Assembly (NCBI GenBank): GCA_000310025.1
Contig: FN649741.1
Coordinates: 978,018 to 1,042,017 of the forward strand
Reading direction: 5' to 3'
DNA length: 64,000 nt
DNA from: Ectocarpus siliculosus
Lineage: Eukaryota; Sar; Phaeophyceae; Ectocarpales; Ectocarpaceae
This document shows positions 43,661 to 56,117 of this stretch, piece by piece. How positions within the stretch are numbered: the stretch's first letter is position 1; each line of letters begins with the position of its first letter. The notes beneath the pieces are model-generated. The model did no database searches. It saw only the letters and a list, made by a program, of their open reading frames with translations, and was not told the origin of the DNA. The position numbers and the translations under genes were made by a program.

Positions 43661-45119
43661 AGAGTTATTTAAAACTCGAAAAAATGCATGAAACCAGTGG
43701 AAGAGCCCGAAAAGTGGATGAATCGAGTTTTATATCGGAGGGGACTTTTGGGCCAAAATGCATGAATCGTGAGCAAGAATATGTTTGGGGCTCCAGAGCT
43801 CCAAGTATATATTTGTGTTCCGAGACGAACAGACTGCTCTCTCTATCTCCCTCTCTCCCTCTCCTCTCTCCTCGCTTTTGCAGCAAACATCACCGCCGTC
43901 ACAACAGCAAAGACACAGCGCACAGTCATAACAACGCCGCCACAACCGCCAGCCCCCAACCAAGCTTTCGGGCACTGACCGGACGATTTTTTGTTGTGCT
44001 GCATGCGTATCAACGCGTACGTGAGGTTGCTGCATGTTGCTGCATGCTGCTGCACCCTCTCTTTTGCCCTCTGCCCTCCTCTCTCGTCGTGCTCCTTTTC
44101 TTTCTCGCTTTCTCTGGTGCCGCCATCGCACGCAAGCACAGACGAACTAACGAACAGACACAGTTCCGCAAGGCTCGCCGCGTAGCTTATAGGCTGCCCC
44201 GTTAATTTTTTGTGGGGGGAGGGCGGCCCTTCCTAGTCGGCATGGCGGGGAGGCTGGAGGTTGTTGTTGCCGTTGATGCACAGGGTGTGCGTATATGCCC
44301 TATGGTCTGCCTGTCTTTTCTAACCCCTCTCTCGTTTTCTCTTTGGCACAAAAGAAAGAGAAGAAGGACCAACGGTTTGTTATCATCAACGTGCCCGAGT
44401 GCCAACATACAGAGTATCAGCTAGCGTGGGTTGGGGGCGCTCTTGGCAGAGACGAACGCGCCTTGTCCGCTGTTCGTTCACTACGTTAGGGTGTGCATGT
44501 TCGTATCACCTTGGAAAAAGGCACTCTAATTTCGCATGCTGCTTGTTTGGGGTTGATCAAATTTGGCTGCACCACAACGGCAGCCCACCTGCCAAACACC
44601 AGCTGTCCGAGGTTGTATTGGCGCAGGCCAACAGTCCTGTGTTTTTATCCTGTGAAGATCTATTCTCGAGTTTTATATCACGAGAGCTTTTCACCAAAAA
44701 TATACAAAGCAGCGAAAGGCCCAAAAAAGTCCGGCCGGTCCATGAATCGAGTTTTAAATAACTCTAATGTGGTACGCGTATGTACCGGGTATTTGGGTAG
44801 TATATGTGTGGATACATTTCGGAGTATGTGCGGACACACGGGCGTGGTCTCACCATTTTCTTACCTTTTTGTGTAATTTCGTGTAATTCCGTGCTGTTAA
44901 ATCTGCAAATGGCACGGGAGAACATTTTTTCTTCATTGTCTCCTGACGTGGTCGCCGATAGAGGCATGTGGTTGAGGTTTCATCACCGACATGTGGGTGG
45001 GTGTTAAATGTAGTGGGTATGGCTACCTATCTCGCCCGTATTTTTGTGGCCACGGGCCGAGTCTTTGCTAGATTTTGGGATTTTTAGCAACTGCCACGAG
45101 TTTAATGTGAAGAAAACAA
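43299..45119. mobile_element. 1.8-kb inverted-ended element of the cttcacatt family, with nested insert
   Basis: The left end is a (TTG)n run, cttcacattaaactcgtg, then ttgctaatcccaaaatctagc and gactcggcccgtgg. The right end is the inverted series ccacgggccgagtc, gctagattttgggatt and cacgagtttaatgtgaag (about 45052-45110). Terminal pairing is about 80 bp. The interior holds the right arm of the long inverted repeat and a second complete element (43661-44765), so it is composite and non-autonomous. Confidence 0.82.
43661..44765. mobile_element. Nested element with perfect 18-19 bp inverted ends
   Basis: Starts agagttatttaaaactcga (43661-43679) and ends tcgagttttaaataactct (44747-44765). Weaker subterminal pairing follows (ggcccaaaa, tcgagttttatat). 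It begins on the base after the right arm of the long inverted repeat ends. No transposase is recognised in its 1.1 kb, and the open frames are Ser/Arg-rich without a match. Confidence 0.82.
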
Positions 45120-46772
45120 TTCTACGAAGTATTCTAAGAGAAACAAACAGCAGTGGCACAGCAGGAAATCTCGACTACGTATAATACAAGTAGAATACCC
45201 CCCCCGGCTTAAAACACCCTCGAGCAGGGGTGCTGGCGCGGTACGCCGAAATGTGTCCCAACAAATTCGTCTCTCTCCCGTATGTACACCAAATTTGTTT
45301 TGGTATCCCTTGCACTGGTCAAGCTTTCGCACGATGGCCTATGAGATTGGGGACGAAATTAACCTTGTACGTACATACGTACCTATGCATACGCTATTTA
45401 GGGTAGGGGCCCAGGTGGTCTCGAAAGAACACTGCACGTACATCTTGCCAACGTGTCACTTGCAAACGTGAGCAGAGCAATGCCACATGCCACAAATAAT
45501 GAGATGAGTTGTGATACGGGAGCTAGTTACCGCAGGCAAAGTAGCAAGACATGGCATCAAAGTGTTCGCTTTTTCCGTTCTTGTTTATTCTAGCCTACAG
45601 TACCACCTACCGACCTATAAATTCTTGACTCCCCTCAACACTCTGATGGGCCCTATATTCATGTGCCGGTGGATCTGGGGGGCACATACCCGCACTACTG
45701 AGGGACAACCAGTAAGGTAGCACCTGTACAGCAGTAGTTTCCTCGTTCTACAAGCTGTTGGTGTAAGACTGTTCGACTTGATTACATTGTTGCACTTTCA
45801 CGCGGGGCTTTGAGCATATTCTGTTCCCGGCCTTTGTTTCCCCCCTGCCCTCCCCAACAATTCCCCGTCCTCTCGAGGACGCGTGTGGTCAATGGTCTAA
45901 CCGCTAAGGCATGCACAACATGAGTACGCCCTCCCCCCCGTCCATTCCAACAACGCAGTGAAAGTCAGCATCCCGCGAGGCTCCACAGGCGCTCCCGCTG
46001 TTCTCTCGAGAGCGTGTCCTCAACCTGCCAGCAGTACAGCACCCAGCTTAGATTCCTTGTTATCCTTGCCAAACACGAGAGGCGAAACTTCCACCTTAGC
46101 GTCAAGTCCGCATACCGCTTGGTTTTGTTAACGAACCATCCTGAGATATGAAATCTGCTGAGGAGTCTACAACAAATGTAGAACCTTAAGTGGAACCTTT
46201 TCATGGTTCTTCAGGAAGCTAGCTGCCCGTACGGCACGTTCGCTGAGATGGCAAACTAGAAGCACGGGAAACTCACCAAGGCGAGAGGGTGCATGCCACC
46301 CGAAACTCGCCACTGTCCCCCCGTCCCCCTCCCCTTGTTCTCTTTAAATGCACCCAACACGATAATGAAGCTACTTCCTTGAGAATGTGATGGGACGATT
46401 GTGGGTGGATGTTTGGCACAATCACTGCAGCCGTAGTGAGAAAACGACCCCCAAGAACAAGGGTGATTTGATCACGTCAACGAGAAATCCCCACGTAGAA
46501 TGTGGTGTAAGAGTAGTGAGCGCCCCAACTGCTGTAAAAAAAGTGGCATCTCTCTCAGGAGAAAGAACGGGCCCCCCGTAAGACCGGGCGGCGTAGTCTA
46601 CGAAAGCAAGCACAAGTGACTCCCCCCTCCCCCCCCCCCACACCTGGAAACCACGTATGATATCTCCATGTTTTATTGGTTTCTCGTGCGGTCCTACGGT
46701 GATGATTGTACAGCAGAGATCGATTGCGTTGAATCTGGCTTGCGGACGTTGTACTCCTTGCTCTTCTTCGCC
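45120..46772. other. Intergenic region with a family A fragment at 45888-45945
   Basis: 45888-45945 reads ggtcaatggtctaaccgcta then aggcatgcaca and a C run, matching the family A repeat in plus orientation. The rest has no gene or repeat I could assign. Confidence 0.6.
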
Positions 46773-47003
46773 TACCGTAAGGATGCGAGAGAACGCACGG
46801 GGGTGCGATCGATTTGTACAAGATGATTTCGTTGTTGAGTTTTTATCGCACGTGCGATATCACCGGTATGTGCGATATCACCCATCACCGAGGCGATAAT
46901 CGAATGAAATCATTTTGTTCTTGGTTTTTTATCGCACAGGAGTATCATATCAACGGTACGTGCGATCTCGCCGAACCGAGCTTGCTCTCGCATCCTTACG
47001 GTA
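46773..47003. mobile_element. TACCGTA-ended MITE of a second type
   Basis: Starts taccgtaaggatgcgaga and ends tctcgcatccttacggta, an 18-bp perfect inverted pair. Inside, a gttttttatcgcac...gtgcgat segment is repeated twice. 231 bp, non-coding, about 130 bp upstream of the first recognised NRAMP exon. Confidence 0.85.
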
Positions 47004-47135
47004 ATTTGAGCGGTCACTCCGCATGAATGCCCACGTGGGGCTGCATAAGCTCGTTCTCTCTGTACCTCTCTTATCTCTCGATCGATCGACAACCTAAACT
47101 CAACACCCGCCATCGCGTTGTCGCTGCTTCGACAG

Positions 47136-50100
47136 GGGAACAGCAGCGATCCCTACGACGCTGAGCACTGGCGGGAGGGCGATGCCGACGACAAAGCGAT
47201 AGCAGAGGATGACGAGGGGCTGCACATCTCGAACAAGGGGGACGTTCACTACGTGCCGGACGAGCCGGAGGGGAAGTGGCTCCACTGGCCAACGCTGGCT
47301 GCCTACGTCGGCCCGGGTTTCCTAGTATGCATCGCCTACCTGGACCCGGGGAACCTGGAGGCCGATCTCCAGGTACAGTCGTGGCTCCGATATAAGAGGG
47401 TACCACCTAAGAGGGGGCTTCGATACAAGAGGGTCGAAATCGGTTGTCGCCGACTCGACCCGCTGTAACTACAGTTGGTTACTGGTACCTCTTGTTCCGG
47501 TATAAGAGGAGGCTCCGATATAAGAGGGGTCTGTCGATGGTCTCTGTCACGCCACCCCTGTTATATCGAAGCCACGACTGAATGGCTATGTGAACCTATC
47601 AGCAGTGTGCATGCTGCCAGGTGGTTGCATCACTCGGACGCGTACGGTAGGTTGCATAAGATATCACCCCCCCTGGACCGATCTTCGAACATCAATGACT
47701 CGGCAGGAAAAGCAGCGACGGTCCCGAAAATGGCGGCGTTGGAATCGTCTCGTCGAGAGCTTTCCGAAACCGTATCCGTTGACTTCCGGCATCCTCTCTG
47801 TCGTGGAATACCATGAGCTTTGAAAATCGGTCCAGGGGGTGTGATATCTTGTGCAACCTACGGTAGTAAGTTGGGTTGAAGCCACGTGGGTCTATCTGCA
47901 GAGTGCACGCGTGCCTGCCTAGTGGTTGCGCCACTCGGAAGGCGGGTTGAAGTGTTCGTCCCACACCGAACGAAGGCGGGCGTAACGGTTTTTTGCTGGG
48001 ACGGGTGATATTTTCCCTTTGCGTTTCCAGGAGTGCGCCAGCGTAGCGGTCGCGACTGCGGCGCAAGGCCAGATACCGACCCTCGTTGTGACGCGGACCG
48101 CAGAGGCGGTGTATTGTTGTCTCCATCGCACGTGTTGGTGTGCCGGTGTAGCGCGATGCGATTGACAGGCTTGGGCCGCCATTCACCCACTACGTTCGCC
48201 TGGTCAGCGATCAGAGAGTGTATACTTGTACTGTAGAACGTGTTTTTTTAGAGAAGGGGGGGGTTGGCCCGTACTCTGGCGTCCTTGGTTTTCTTGGGGC
48301 GCACCCGCCAAACGCGCGTCATGACCCCCAAGTGCAAAGGTGTCATTAGCATGATCGTGCTTCTAATAAAAGCTGTGCGCTCCACATGTCCGTCACTACA
48401 TGTACTTGTGGCACTGCTCACAGGCTAGTTGATGCACGGCGGTAATTGGCGATCCAGCTGCGTGGATGGCGTGATGACTGCTGTGCCGGCTCGCGGACGA
48501 CTGATAAAGCGCCTCAACGTCGCTGGGTCTTCCGCTAGACGAAACCCCCTGTTGTGCATTGGTTGTGTGAATTGTTTCGTTTTTGAACCAGTGAGCACCA
48601 CGTCGGGACATCGGTATTTGGCTCCTCTCATGTGACTTGCCCGCCAACCTCCCTCACTCCTTCCCTGCCCCCCGACTTCCGTGCTCAGACGGGGGCGTAC
48701 ACGGGCTACCAGCTGCTGTGGGTGTTGCTGCTGGCGCACATCTTGGGCCTGGTGCTGCAGAGCTTGGCCGCCAGGATCGGGGTGGTGACAGGCACACACC
48801 TCGCGGACGTGTGCCGGACGCACTACGACCGGCCCGCCGCCTTGCTGCTCTGGGTCATGATGGAGGTGGCCATCATCGGCAGCGACATCCAGGAGGTGCT
48901 GGGGTCGGCCATCGGACTGCAGATTCTTTTCGGCATCCCTCTCTGGGTGGGCTGCCTCTTGACAGGTGAAATGTGGGTGGTGGCGGGGCGGGGTGTACTC
49001 ATAGTCGTGCATGCCGTAGTCGTTAGACCATTGACATCGCATCCCTACGAAACCGGGACGGAGCACGCCGGGTTTTCACCGGACCAGGCTCTCACATCAC
49101 CAAGCGCGAAGCGCTAGGGGAGGGCGAAAGCCCCCTGCTGAGGGGGGAAGGGGCATGCTTTCACGGATGCTGTATGTCATGGGATTACGGTTATTTGAGG
49201 CATTGGCGGCTTGGGGAGTTTGGAACCAGCATGTTAGCAAAATCTCTAGTCTTGTCTGTGGTGCAAGGTGCAATGGCCGTCTGAGGCCAATGCGATCGAC
49301 CATGGCGTGTACATCTTGTAGGCGTTCTGCTTGTACGGATGTTAGGACCTTTTGTTCCCATCTGAGGGAGGATGGCGAAAGCTATTCGATAACACGTGGG
49401 ATTGGTTTGTTACACAGAGAGCGTGGTGACCTTTTGTGTTCCCTGCCGTTATCGTTAGAGGCAACGCTCCTGCGCAATCCAGCATCCGAAACTCCCCTTT
49501 TAACAGCAGGATAAGTTGTCACAAGAGACGAAGAGGTACTTGTAACCACAGCGTTAAGACCTACACCCCCCCCGTGCACGCGTGCTGGTATTACCGCGAT
49601 GCGTTGTGATGTGGAAACTCACTTTGTTCCCCTGTGATCACCTCCCCCACCCTCTCTCCGTTGGGATTGTCCACGCTCCTGTGCCACTGCTGGACGCGGA
49701 ACGGGCCCTTTTTTTGCCTCCCTCGGAACGATTCGGCAGCGTTGGATACCTTTACGTTCCTCTTCATTCACGTCTTCGGTGTGCGGAAGGTAAGAGAGGC
49801 GTTTCGTTTTGCACGAAACGGCACAAGATTGTTTTTGTTCTTGGGACGCAACAATTAATACGGCCAACAGGCTTCGCCGAGCATATGTTATGGCGCTGGT
49901 TGCAGATACGCGGTGCCTCTCTATTTTGTACCTTGTGCTTCCTTGTGCTCTCTGCACAGCGCTCGTTCATCCTTCGGTAAGCTATTGTAGTCGAACGAAA
50001 ATGTAAAGCCGACAAGAGTCAGGCGTGCCGCGACGTTTAGGCTGACCTCGACAGACCGTGGAGCCCGATGTCACCTAGGTTCAGGTATTGACATGCAGAG

Positions 50101-53100
50101 GCGCATGCATTGCTCGAAAGAAGCATGGAGAGTGCGTTCGCTGCCACTGACCGAGGGGAAGGGGCCCCGCGGATACGTAAACGTCGCCACCTACCGTGCT
50201 GGGACACGTGCCGTGGCCCCGCCTTGTTTTAACCGGGAGTAAAGGGTCGCATAACCGGCCCGACACGTGTGTCTCCCACGCCTACTGTAACTTGGTCTTA
50301 TTCTTGCCGTTGCCGATGTTTCCGACTCTGCGGACTTGCTTTGCCTCGCCTCGGCCGCGCTTCTTCAATGTTCCTACCCCCCCCCCCCCAACCCCCCCCC
50401 CCTCTCCCCCCCCCCCCTACTTCGGGCCCCGGCGTCCACCCCCACCCCGGCCGTCTTCCGCCGCCTCCTCCTGGGCCCCCCCTCCCCCGGGGGCGTTGCG
50501 GAGGGGGTCTTCTTCCCGGGCGAGTTCTTCGCCCCGGGGCCCGGCTCGGGGCNNNNNNNNNNNNNNNNNNNNNNNNNNNNNNNNNNNNNNNNNNNNNNNN
50601 NNNNNNNNNNNNNNNNNNNNNNNNNNNNNNNNNNNNNNNNNNNNNNNNNNNNCCCCCCCCCCCCCCCCCCCCCCCCCCCGCAAATTAGCTCGAGGCGTTG
50701 TTTGTGGTCCTGGTGTCGATCATGACGGTGGCCTTCTTCATCGACTTCTTCATGAGCCCGCCGTCGCCGGCGGACGTTGCGGAGGGGTTCTCCTTCACGG
50801 CGGAGTCGTACGCGACGGTGCCGGCACTGGGGCTGATCGGGGCCGTCATCATGCCCCACAACATCTACCTGCACTCCGCCCTGGTGCTCTCGCGCGTGGT
50901 GGACAGGACGAGACCCAGGAAGCTGTGGGAGGTGGGCTGGATGGACCCCATGTTGACGGGTTTCGTAGCCGCTGCTGCTGTTGTGCGGCGGAGTTCGGAT
51001 AGGTCCATGTTGACGGTTTCGTCACGTCTGCTGTTGTACGGCGGAGGGGGGGATGGGGTGCACTCATGTAAGCGCATGCCGTAGTTGTGGGAATCATTGT
51101 CCTCGCATCCCTACAGTGCCGGGACGGAGCGAGTTTTCGTCGGCAGGGGCTGCGTTTCTCGAGGATTGACCAGGGAGGATCATTATATGGTTGTGTCTCG
51201 CGTGCTGGGTGGCGAAATGGTGTGGAGGAACGTTGTGTTTCAACTCCCCCGAAGCGATAATTCGGTTTTTGTTTGTTCGTTTCTAGAAATTGGGTAGTTT
51301 GCTTGTGACCACAGAAGGCGTCCGCGTGAGTTGGACCAGTACGGACATTAGAAGGTACTGAGCGGAGAACGGAACGGTTTTTTACATGTGAAGACAATAG
51401 GACAACATTATACGAGTCTGATCTCGCCCCCGTTCCCTCCCGCGGTCCCGCCCCTTCCGTCCCCTGCCTTTTCGTGGCGCCAAACACTCGCCTCTTGGGT
51501 GTTGGGCGACGACAATAGGCGACTAAGTACTACACCATCGACAGCGGGATCGCGCTGATGGTGGCGTTCATGATCAACCTTGCCGTGGTCTGCACGTTCG
51601 CCAAGCAGTTCTACGACGAGACGTGCGCCACCGCGTCTGAGCCGTCGGCCTGCTTCGTCGGGGACTCGATCGACCCCACGCAGCCGTCTTACGGCAGCTG
51701 CGACGCGGACGGCACGGGGCTTTGCCAAGAGATAGGGCTCTCGGCGGCGGCGGCCGCGCTGAGGGGAACGCTAGGGTCATCGGCGAAGTACGTGTGGGCC
51801 GTTGGTTTGCTGGTGAGGAGAGCAGCGATCGGCCGTGTTTGGATGGGTTTCTGTGGCCAGGGAGTGGACGCGTCGTTTTGTTTGTTTTTCCTACTAAATA
51901 AACAGTACCCGGTGTTGTTGGTACAGTTATCTTCAACGGTGGTTACTACAACGGTCATGTTTTTTTTGTGTGTTGTTCCCATGTGGTACGTGTTTGCATT
52001 TCTCGTTTTCTTCTAGCCTTGGTGAAAGGGTACCTTGAGGTTATTGTCTGTAACGATGCCGTTCTGTGATTTGCAAAAGCTGAGCTCAGCCGAGTGAATC
52101 CTGACACAAGAAGACATTTTTTTTTTTTTTTATGTTTCGGCCTCAATATTACAGGCGGCGGGCCAAAGCAGCACCATGACGGGGACGTACGCGGGGCAAT
52201 TCGTCATGGAGGGCTTCCTTCAGCTTAAGATTCCCAAGTGGCAAAGAGTTCTCGTGACGCGAATTATCGCTCTAGGCCCCGCCCTGGCGGTGACGGTGTT
52301 CATGGGCGGGGACATCCGGGCGACAGACCGCTTGAGCGCGTGGCTCAACGTGCTGCAGAGCTTGCAGCTACCGTTCGCCATCATCCCGCTCCTGACGTTC
52401 TGCAACAGGTGAGGAGGTGTCTGTCGCTGTGCTTTGCGGTGGTGGCGGCGGCGGCGGCGGTGTGTTGTAGGCTTGGGCGTCGACCAGTCAGGGGTTTGCT
52501 GCACCTTCCTTTTGGGTTGGCGGTGGCGGCATGGGGTCGTGCAGGTTGCTGATGTCGTGGTGTTGCCAAGAACGGGGTGTGACGCGTAGCCGGCGCCTCC
52601 TCTTGCGTACACCCTTTCCTACTACTAAAGACCCCGAAGAGTACCGCGATGCCATAGAGCGGGGTCGGGCAGAAGAGGCCTATAGGAGCTTTGCGATTGA
52701 AATGGTAGAGTGCAGCAAATCAAGGTTCGAGTGCCTCTTCGTGTGGTAAGATGGTTCACGGGGCTCGTGGGCAAAAGGCGTCGCCTCGATAAGCACCAAC
52801 ATGCAGAATTCGGCGTGTTTTGTCCCCTGAACAGCGTTGGATCGTTGGCTCTCGTGTAAGCGCACTCTATATGCCACGCCTTCGCATGACCGCAGGCAGT
52901 GCTGTACCTCCCTCACCCATCCCTGCTCGCTTTGCTCGCTCGCTCGCTCGCCCTTCTCCTCCCCCCCAAAGCCCGCACGTCATGGGCGAGTTCACTATCA
53001 CCAGTTCCATGACGGCCTTCGTGTGGATGGTGTCGATCGGCATTATCGGGATCAACATCTCCATCGTCTTGGGCTTCCTCTTCGACGAGGGCATCTCTTC

Positions 53101-53446
53101 GGAGGGAGCGGCCGCCCCCTGGCTCTACGCGTGCACGGCCATTGGGGCTTCCCTCTACCTGGGCTTCATCCTGTTCCTCATGCGGGAGGACCTGCAGAAG
53201 CTGAGGCGACGAGCCGAGTCGCTGTTCTGGGAGCTCGGCAGGCACGACCACGTGGGTTTCTACGCCTTGAACGATAACTGCCACCTCCGGGATGGTGGCG
53301 GTAGACCGCAGATGTTGCGGTCGACGTCGGATGACGGCAGCTTGAGTCCTCTGGAGCCGGGTGCGGGGTCCGAGGCGAGGCATGGGCAAATACAGGGGGC
53401 GGCGGTGGGGGATGAGCGTCGAGACGGCGACGATACGCGAGCATAA
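47136..53446 (+). CDS. NRAMP divalent metal transporter, at least 609 aa
   Basis: Seven exons recognised: 47136-47372, 48689-48965, 49740-49789, 50689-50931, 51519-51812, 52155-52408 and 52972-53446, joined in consistent phase. TM1 carries the metal-binding [14 protein letters not shown] and TM6 carries [14 protein letters not shown]. The family transport signature [20 protein letters not shown] is intact. The 50-nt third exon ([17 protein letters not shown]) is supported by phase on both sides. The C-terminus is a hydrophilic tail rich in Arg, Gly and Asp. NRAMP proteins import Fe2+, Mn2+ and related ions with protons across the plasma, vacuolar or endosomal membrane. No ATG lies in frame in the first exon, so a 5' exon with the start is unidentified; 47136 is a proposed acceptor. 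The intron 3 gap does not touch coding sequence. Confidence 0.93.
47376..47580. mobile_element. MITE abutting the NRAMP exon 1 splice donor
   Basis: Starts cagtcgtggctccgatataa and ends ttatatcgaagccacgactg, a 25-bp inverted pair with one or two mismatches. Internal ataagaggg motifs recur. It begins three bases after the exon end, so from the fourth intron base onward the donor context is transposon sequence. Confidence 0.82.
47643..47865. mobile_element. TACCGTA-ended MITE, copy in NRAMP intron 1
   Basis: Starts tacggtaggttgcataagat and ends atcttgtgcaacctacggta; the arms continue through ctggaccgat and aatcggtccag. About 223 bp. Same family as 25898-26118, with the middle tcgtctcgtcgagagc block conserved. 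Confidence 0.87.
48990..49117 (-). repeat. Dispersed repeat family A, copy 2 (NRAMP intron 2)
   Basis: Near-identical to 24130-24275 from gtcgtgcatgccgtagtcgt to tcaccaagcgcgaagcgc. Begins 24 bp after the exon 2 donor. Confidence 0.8.
50370..50679. other. C-rich low-complexity tract with assembly gap 50553-50652
   Basis: Poly-C runs on both sides of a 100-N gap in NRAMP intron 3, ending ten bases before exon 4. The tract probably caused the assembly break. Apparent Pro-rich frames across it are not coding. Confidence 0.9.
51052..51140 (-). repeat. Dispersed repeat family A, diverged copy 3 (NRAMP intron 4)
   Basis: Shares gcatgccgtagtt, cctcgcatccctaca and gccgggacggagc with the other copies. 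Confidence 0.65.
51296..51410. mobile_element. Partial copy of the cttcacatt-ended MITE, inverted
   Basis: tgtgaccaca, then gaacggaacggttttttaca and tgtgaagacaa match the right end of the 4932-5243 element. No left end is seen. In NRAMP intron 4. Confidence 0.7.
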
Positions 53447-56117
53447 CGAATGTGGTATGCATGGCCGTTTTTTGTGCGCTTGTGTCGGCTGACGACGCGA
53501 TGGGTTCTGGGGGCACGCGGTTGGGTCGCGCGGGTAGGTAAGTCGTGGTGGTGGTAGCGGTGGTGGTGCAAAATTTTACCGAGATGGTCGATGCCCAGCC
53601 TACTGAACGTTTTATATTATACGATAGATGTGTGCGCAAGTCTGTCTAGCGGGCGGCTTCGAGCACCTTTTGAGCTGCGTTCGAAAGTAGTGGTACCGTG
53701 TCTGCTCGCAACAGACCATGCGAAGGGCTGGCTGCACACGACGTGGCATTTTATTGAGATGCCGGCCAGCAGGAGGCTAGTAGCACGTGAAATCTTGGCC
53801 ACGTCACGTGGCGTTTTATTGAGATGCCGGCCAGCAGGAGGCTAGTAGCACGTGAAATCTTGGCCACGTCACGTGGCGTTTTATTGAGATGTCGGCCAAC
53901 GGGGCGCTATCACGCATCAAAGCTTTTGGACCACTTTGCTTGAGGATCAGGTCGCAGTTTACCTAACACACTTAACGTAGTCTCGTCACTGTTTTTTTAT
54001 CGTTTGGTGTCTTGTTTTTTGTTCCCCCTTTGTTGTTTCTCTTGTTAGTCGCTCTATTTTTTTTTGTCTTTTCTTTTTTTTCTTTTGCCGTCTTTTTTGT
54101 TCCGGGCCACCAGTGAAATTTGTCGCGTCTAACACCGTTCGGAATGCTTTCTGACCAGGGTCATGCCTTTTCCACGGTCGGTCTGCGCTCTTTTTTGTGT
54201 CCCAAAAAGTGTTGAATCAAATTTGCCCCTCGTTGTAGCAGCCTGGGGTGTTTTTGTACAACTCACCAGCAGTGCCACGCCGTTGGTATGCACCAGTGTA
54301 TTTGCCGGGATTTTGAGCTCTGGACCTCTGGCACCCCAGTGTTATGGAGGATGCCTTTAGACAACAATGGTGGACGACCCGTAGATTGTGTGTTCTGTGT
54401 GTGCACTGGCGTGCCGTCCGGTGTTCAGGCTACCTTGTGCGTCCACTCACCGTCGCCGCGTGTGCGGCAGCAACGAATATCGAACAACGGCCCTTAGCCC
54501 TTGTGGAGTCTCCCAGGATGGATACACTCACCAATTTTCTTGATATTTCGGAGGAGGCGTTTTTGGCGGGATGGATGCGTGTAATGTGTGTTGGGCTGCG
54601 TGTTGCTTGATGTTGTCGTCGACCGCGCTGCCCAGCGACGCACAAGAATGCATGTGGTGTGTTTTGGCTGTTTCCGCTCTTTCCTGGAGGTCATGCGCGT
54701 TCGTGAAATAGGCGTGCTGCAGGTGGGACGGAGCAGAAGAGTAAGGACTCCCTGTTACCTTTTTTTGTTGAGTGTGGGAGCGATATACGCATGCATGCTT
54801 GGGGGGTGGGGGTGGGGGTGGGGGAGCTGTTGGACACGGCAGGCAGTAACAGTTCCGTCCTGTTGCCTTTATTCGAGTGCCGGAGCGAGGCTGTTGATGA
54901 TGCATTCTGCTGTGTGTAGCGCTGGTCTGTGGTGTTGAAAAGGGATGTTCTTGTTGGCCGTGTCGGATTTATCATAAATGTCTCGATGAGATGGTAGCGA
55001 ATGCATCGACTCTCCAGCGTACATGCAGCACGTATAATTTTATGTGTTGTAAAAGTAAACATCTTTGGACTTCAAACAAAGAGTGGACGCACATATAGAC
55101 TAACTGAGAGCAAGGGATGATATTAGCACCGACCGGTGCTTCACAAACAGAACAGATGTAGATGTATTTTGTAGATGGCCACACAGCAGTGGGGTTGGAT
55201 AACCGTTGACAAACAGCCGTTGACAAAAATGTCACCCCTCTTCATGTTGAAAAGCGGGACATAGGGCCGCACGTGGTGGGAGCTCGATCAGACTCCATCG
55301 ATTTGTTTGTTTTTCGTTTGCAAATTTATAATGAGACAAGCCCTGCCGTGTAGGCCTTCGTGTTGTACGTAAACAGTACAAGTAGCCCTGCCGGGAAGTC
55401 CTTCGTGTTGTACGACAGTAGTACTGGCGGGCTCCCAGTGGTGGTACCAGTATGTGCCCGCCAGGAGATGGCGGCACACTATTCAGGGCGACCGGCACTA
55501 TTCAGAGGATGCCCCAACTGCAAGTTGGGATTTTTTATCCCACTTCAAAACCGAGACAAATACTGCTGTAGAACTTTCCATCCCACATGTCAAGCGATTA
55601 CCCTACCGTAACAAGGCAGCTACTGCTGTAACTTTTGCTGATAATAATGTGAAACCTTCGCCTCCACGATGCGGTTTTGTGGAGCCGGAATCGGCGATCG
55701 ATGTGCCTCCTGCTTCTTCCTGTGAGGACGCAATTCGCGCGCCCTCTTGCCCTCTCATCGACCGACAGACAGAGAGCAGAGAGCAGTGCACAGAACTCCG
55801 CCTTTTCTCCCCACCATGTCGGGCCGAACCTGCAAGAAACAATATATTGGACTTGCAGACTCTCATCTCCTGAAGTCAACGGTGACTTCCGATGAACATC
55901 ACGATGAACGCGAGGATGTAACCGAAACCCTCGAGTTTGGCCGTCGCTTTTGCCCGCCCTCTCTGGCAGTTTCGTTCAGCGTTTCAGCGCATGATGCCCA
56001 TCCCCGACAAAGATAAACAGTTAGCGTACAGTATACAAACCCGTAGGGGGCCCCGTAATTACCAGGCTTCGGCGTCCGGGCTTCTTGCTACTGCTGTAGC
56101 CAATCTTTACCGTGTTC
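53447..56117. other. Intergenic region with simple repeats
   Basis: Between NRAMP and RidA, same strand. Holds the 65-bp tandem repeat (53743-53900), a T-rich tract (about 53990-54100), a (GGGGGT)n tract near 54810-54832 and a two-copy 45-bp repeat at 55338/55384. No coding match recognised. Confidence 0.6.
53743..53900. repeat. 65-bp tandem repeat, about 2.4 copies, with CACGTG boxes
   Basis: gtggcattttattgagatgc at 53743 recurs at 53808 and 53873. Each unit contains gccggccagcaggaggctag and tagcacgtgaaatcttggcc. CACGTG is an E-box/G-box palindrome, present once per full unit. Just downstream of the NRAMP stop. Confidence 0.88.

Noticed and set aside
50196-51002. Pro-rich frames across the second gap
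   Set aside because: Poly-C tracts and N run inside an NRAMP intron; the real exon starts at 50689 in another register.
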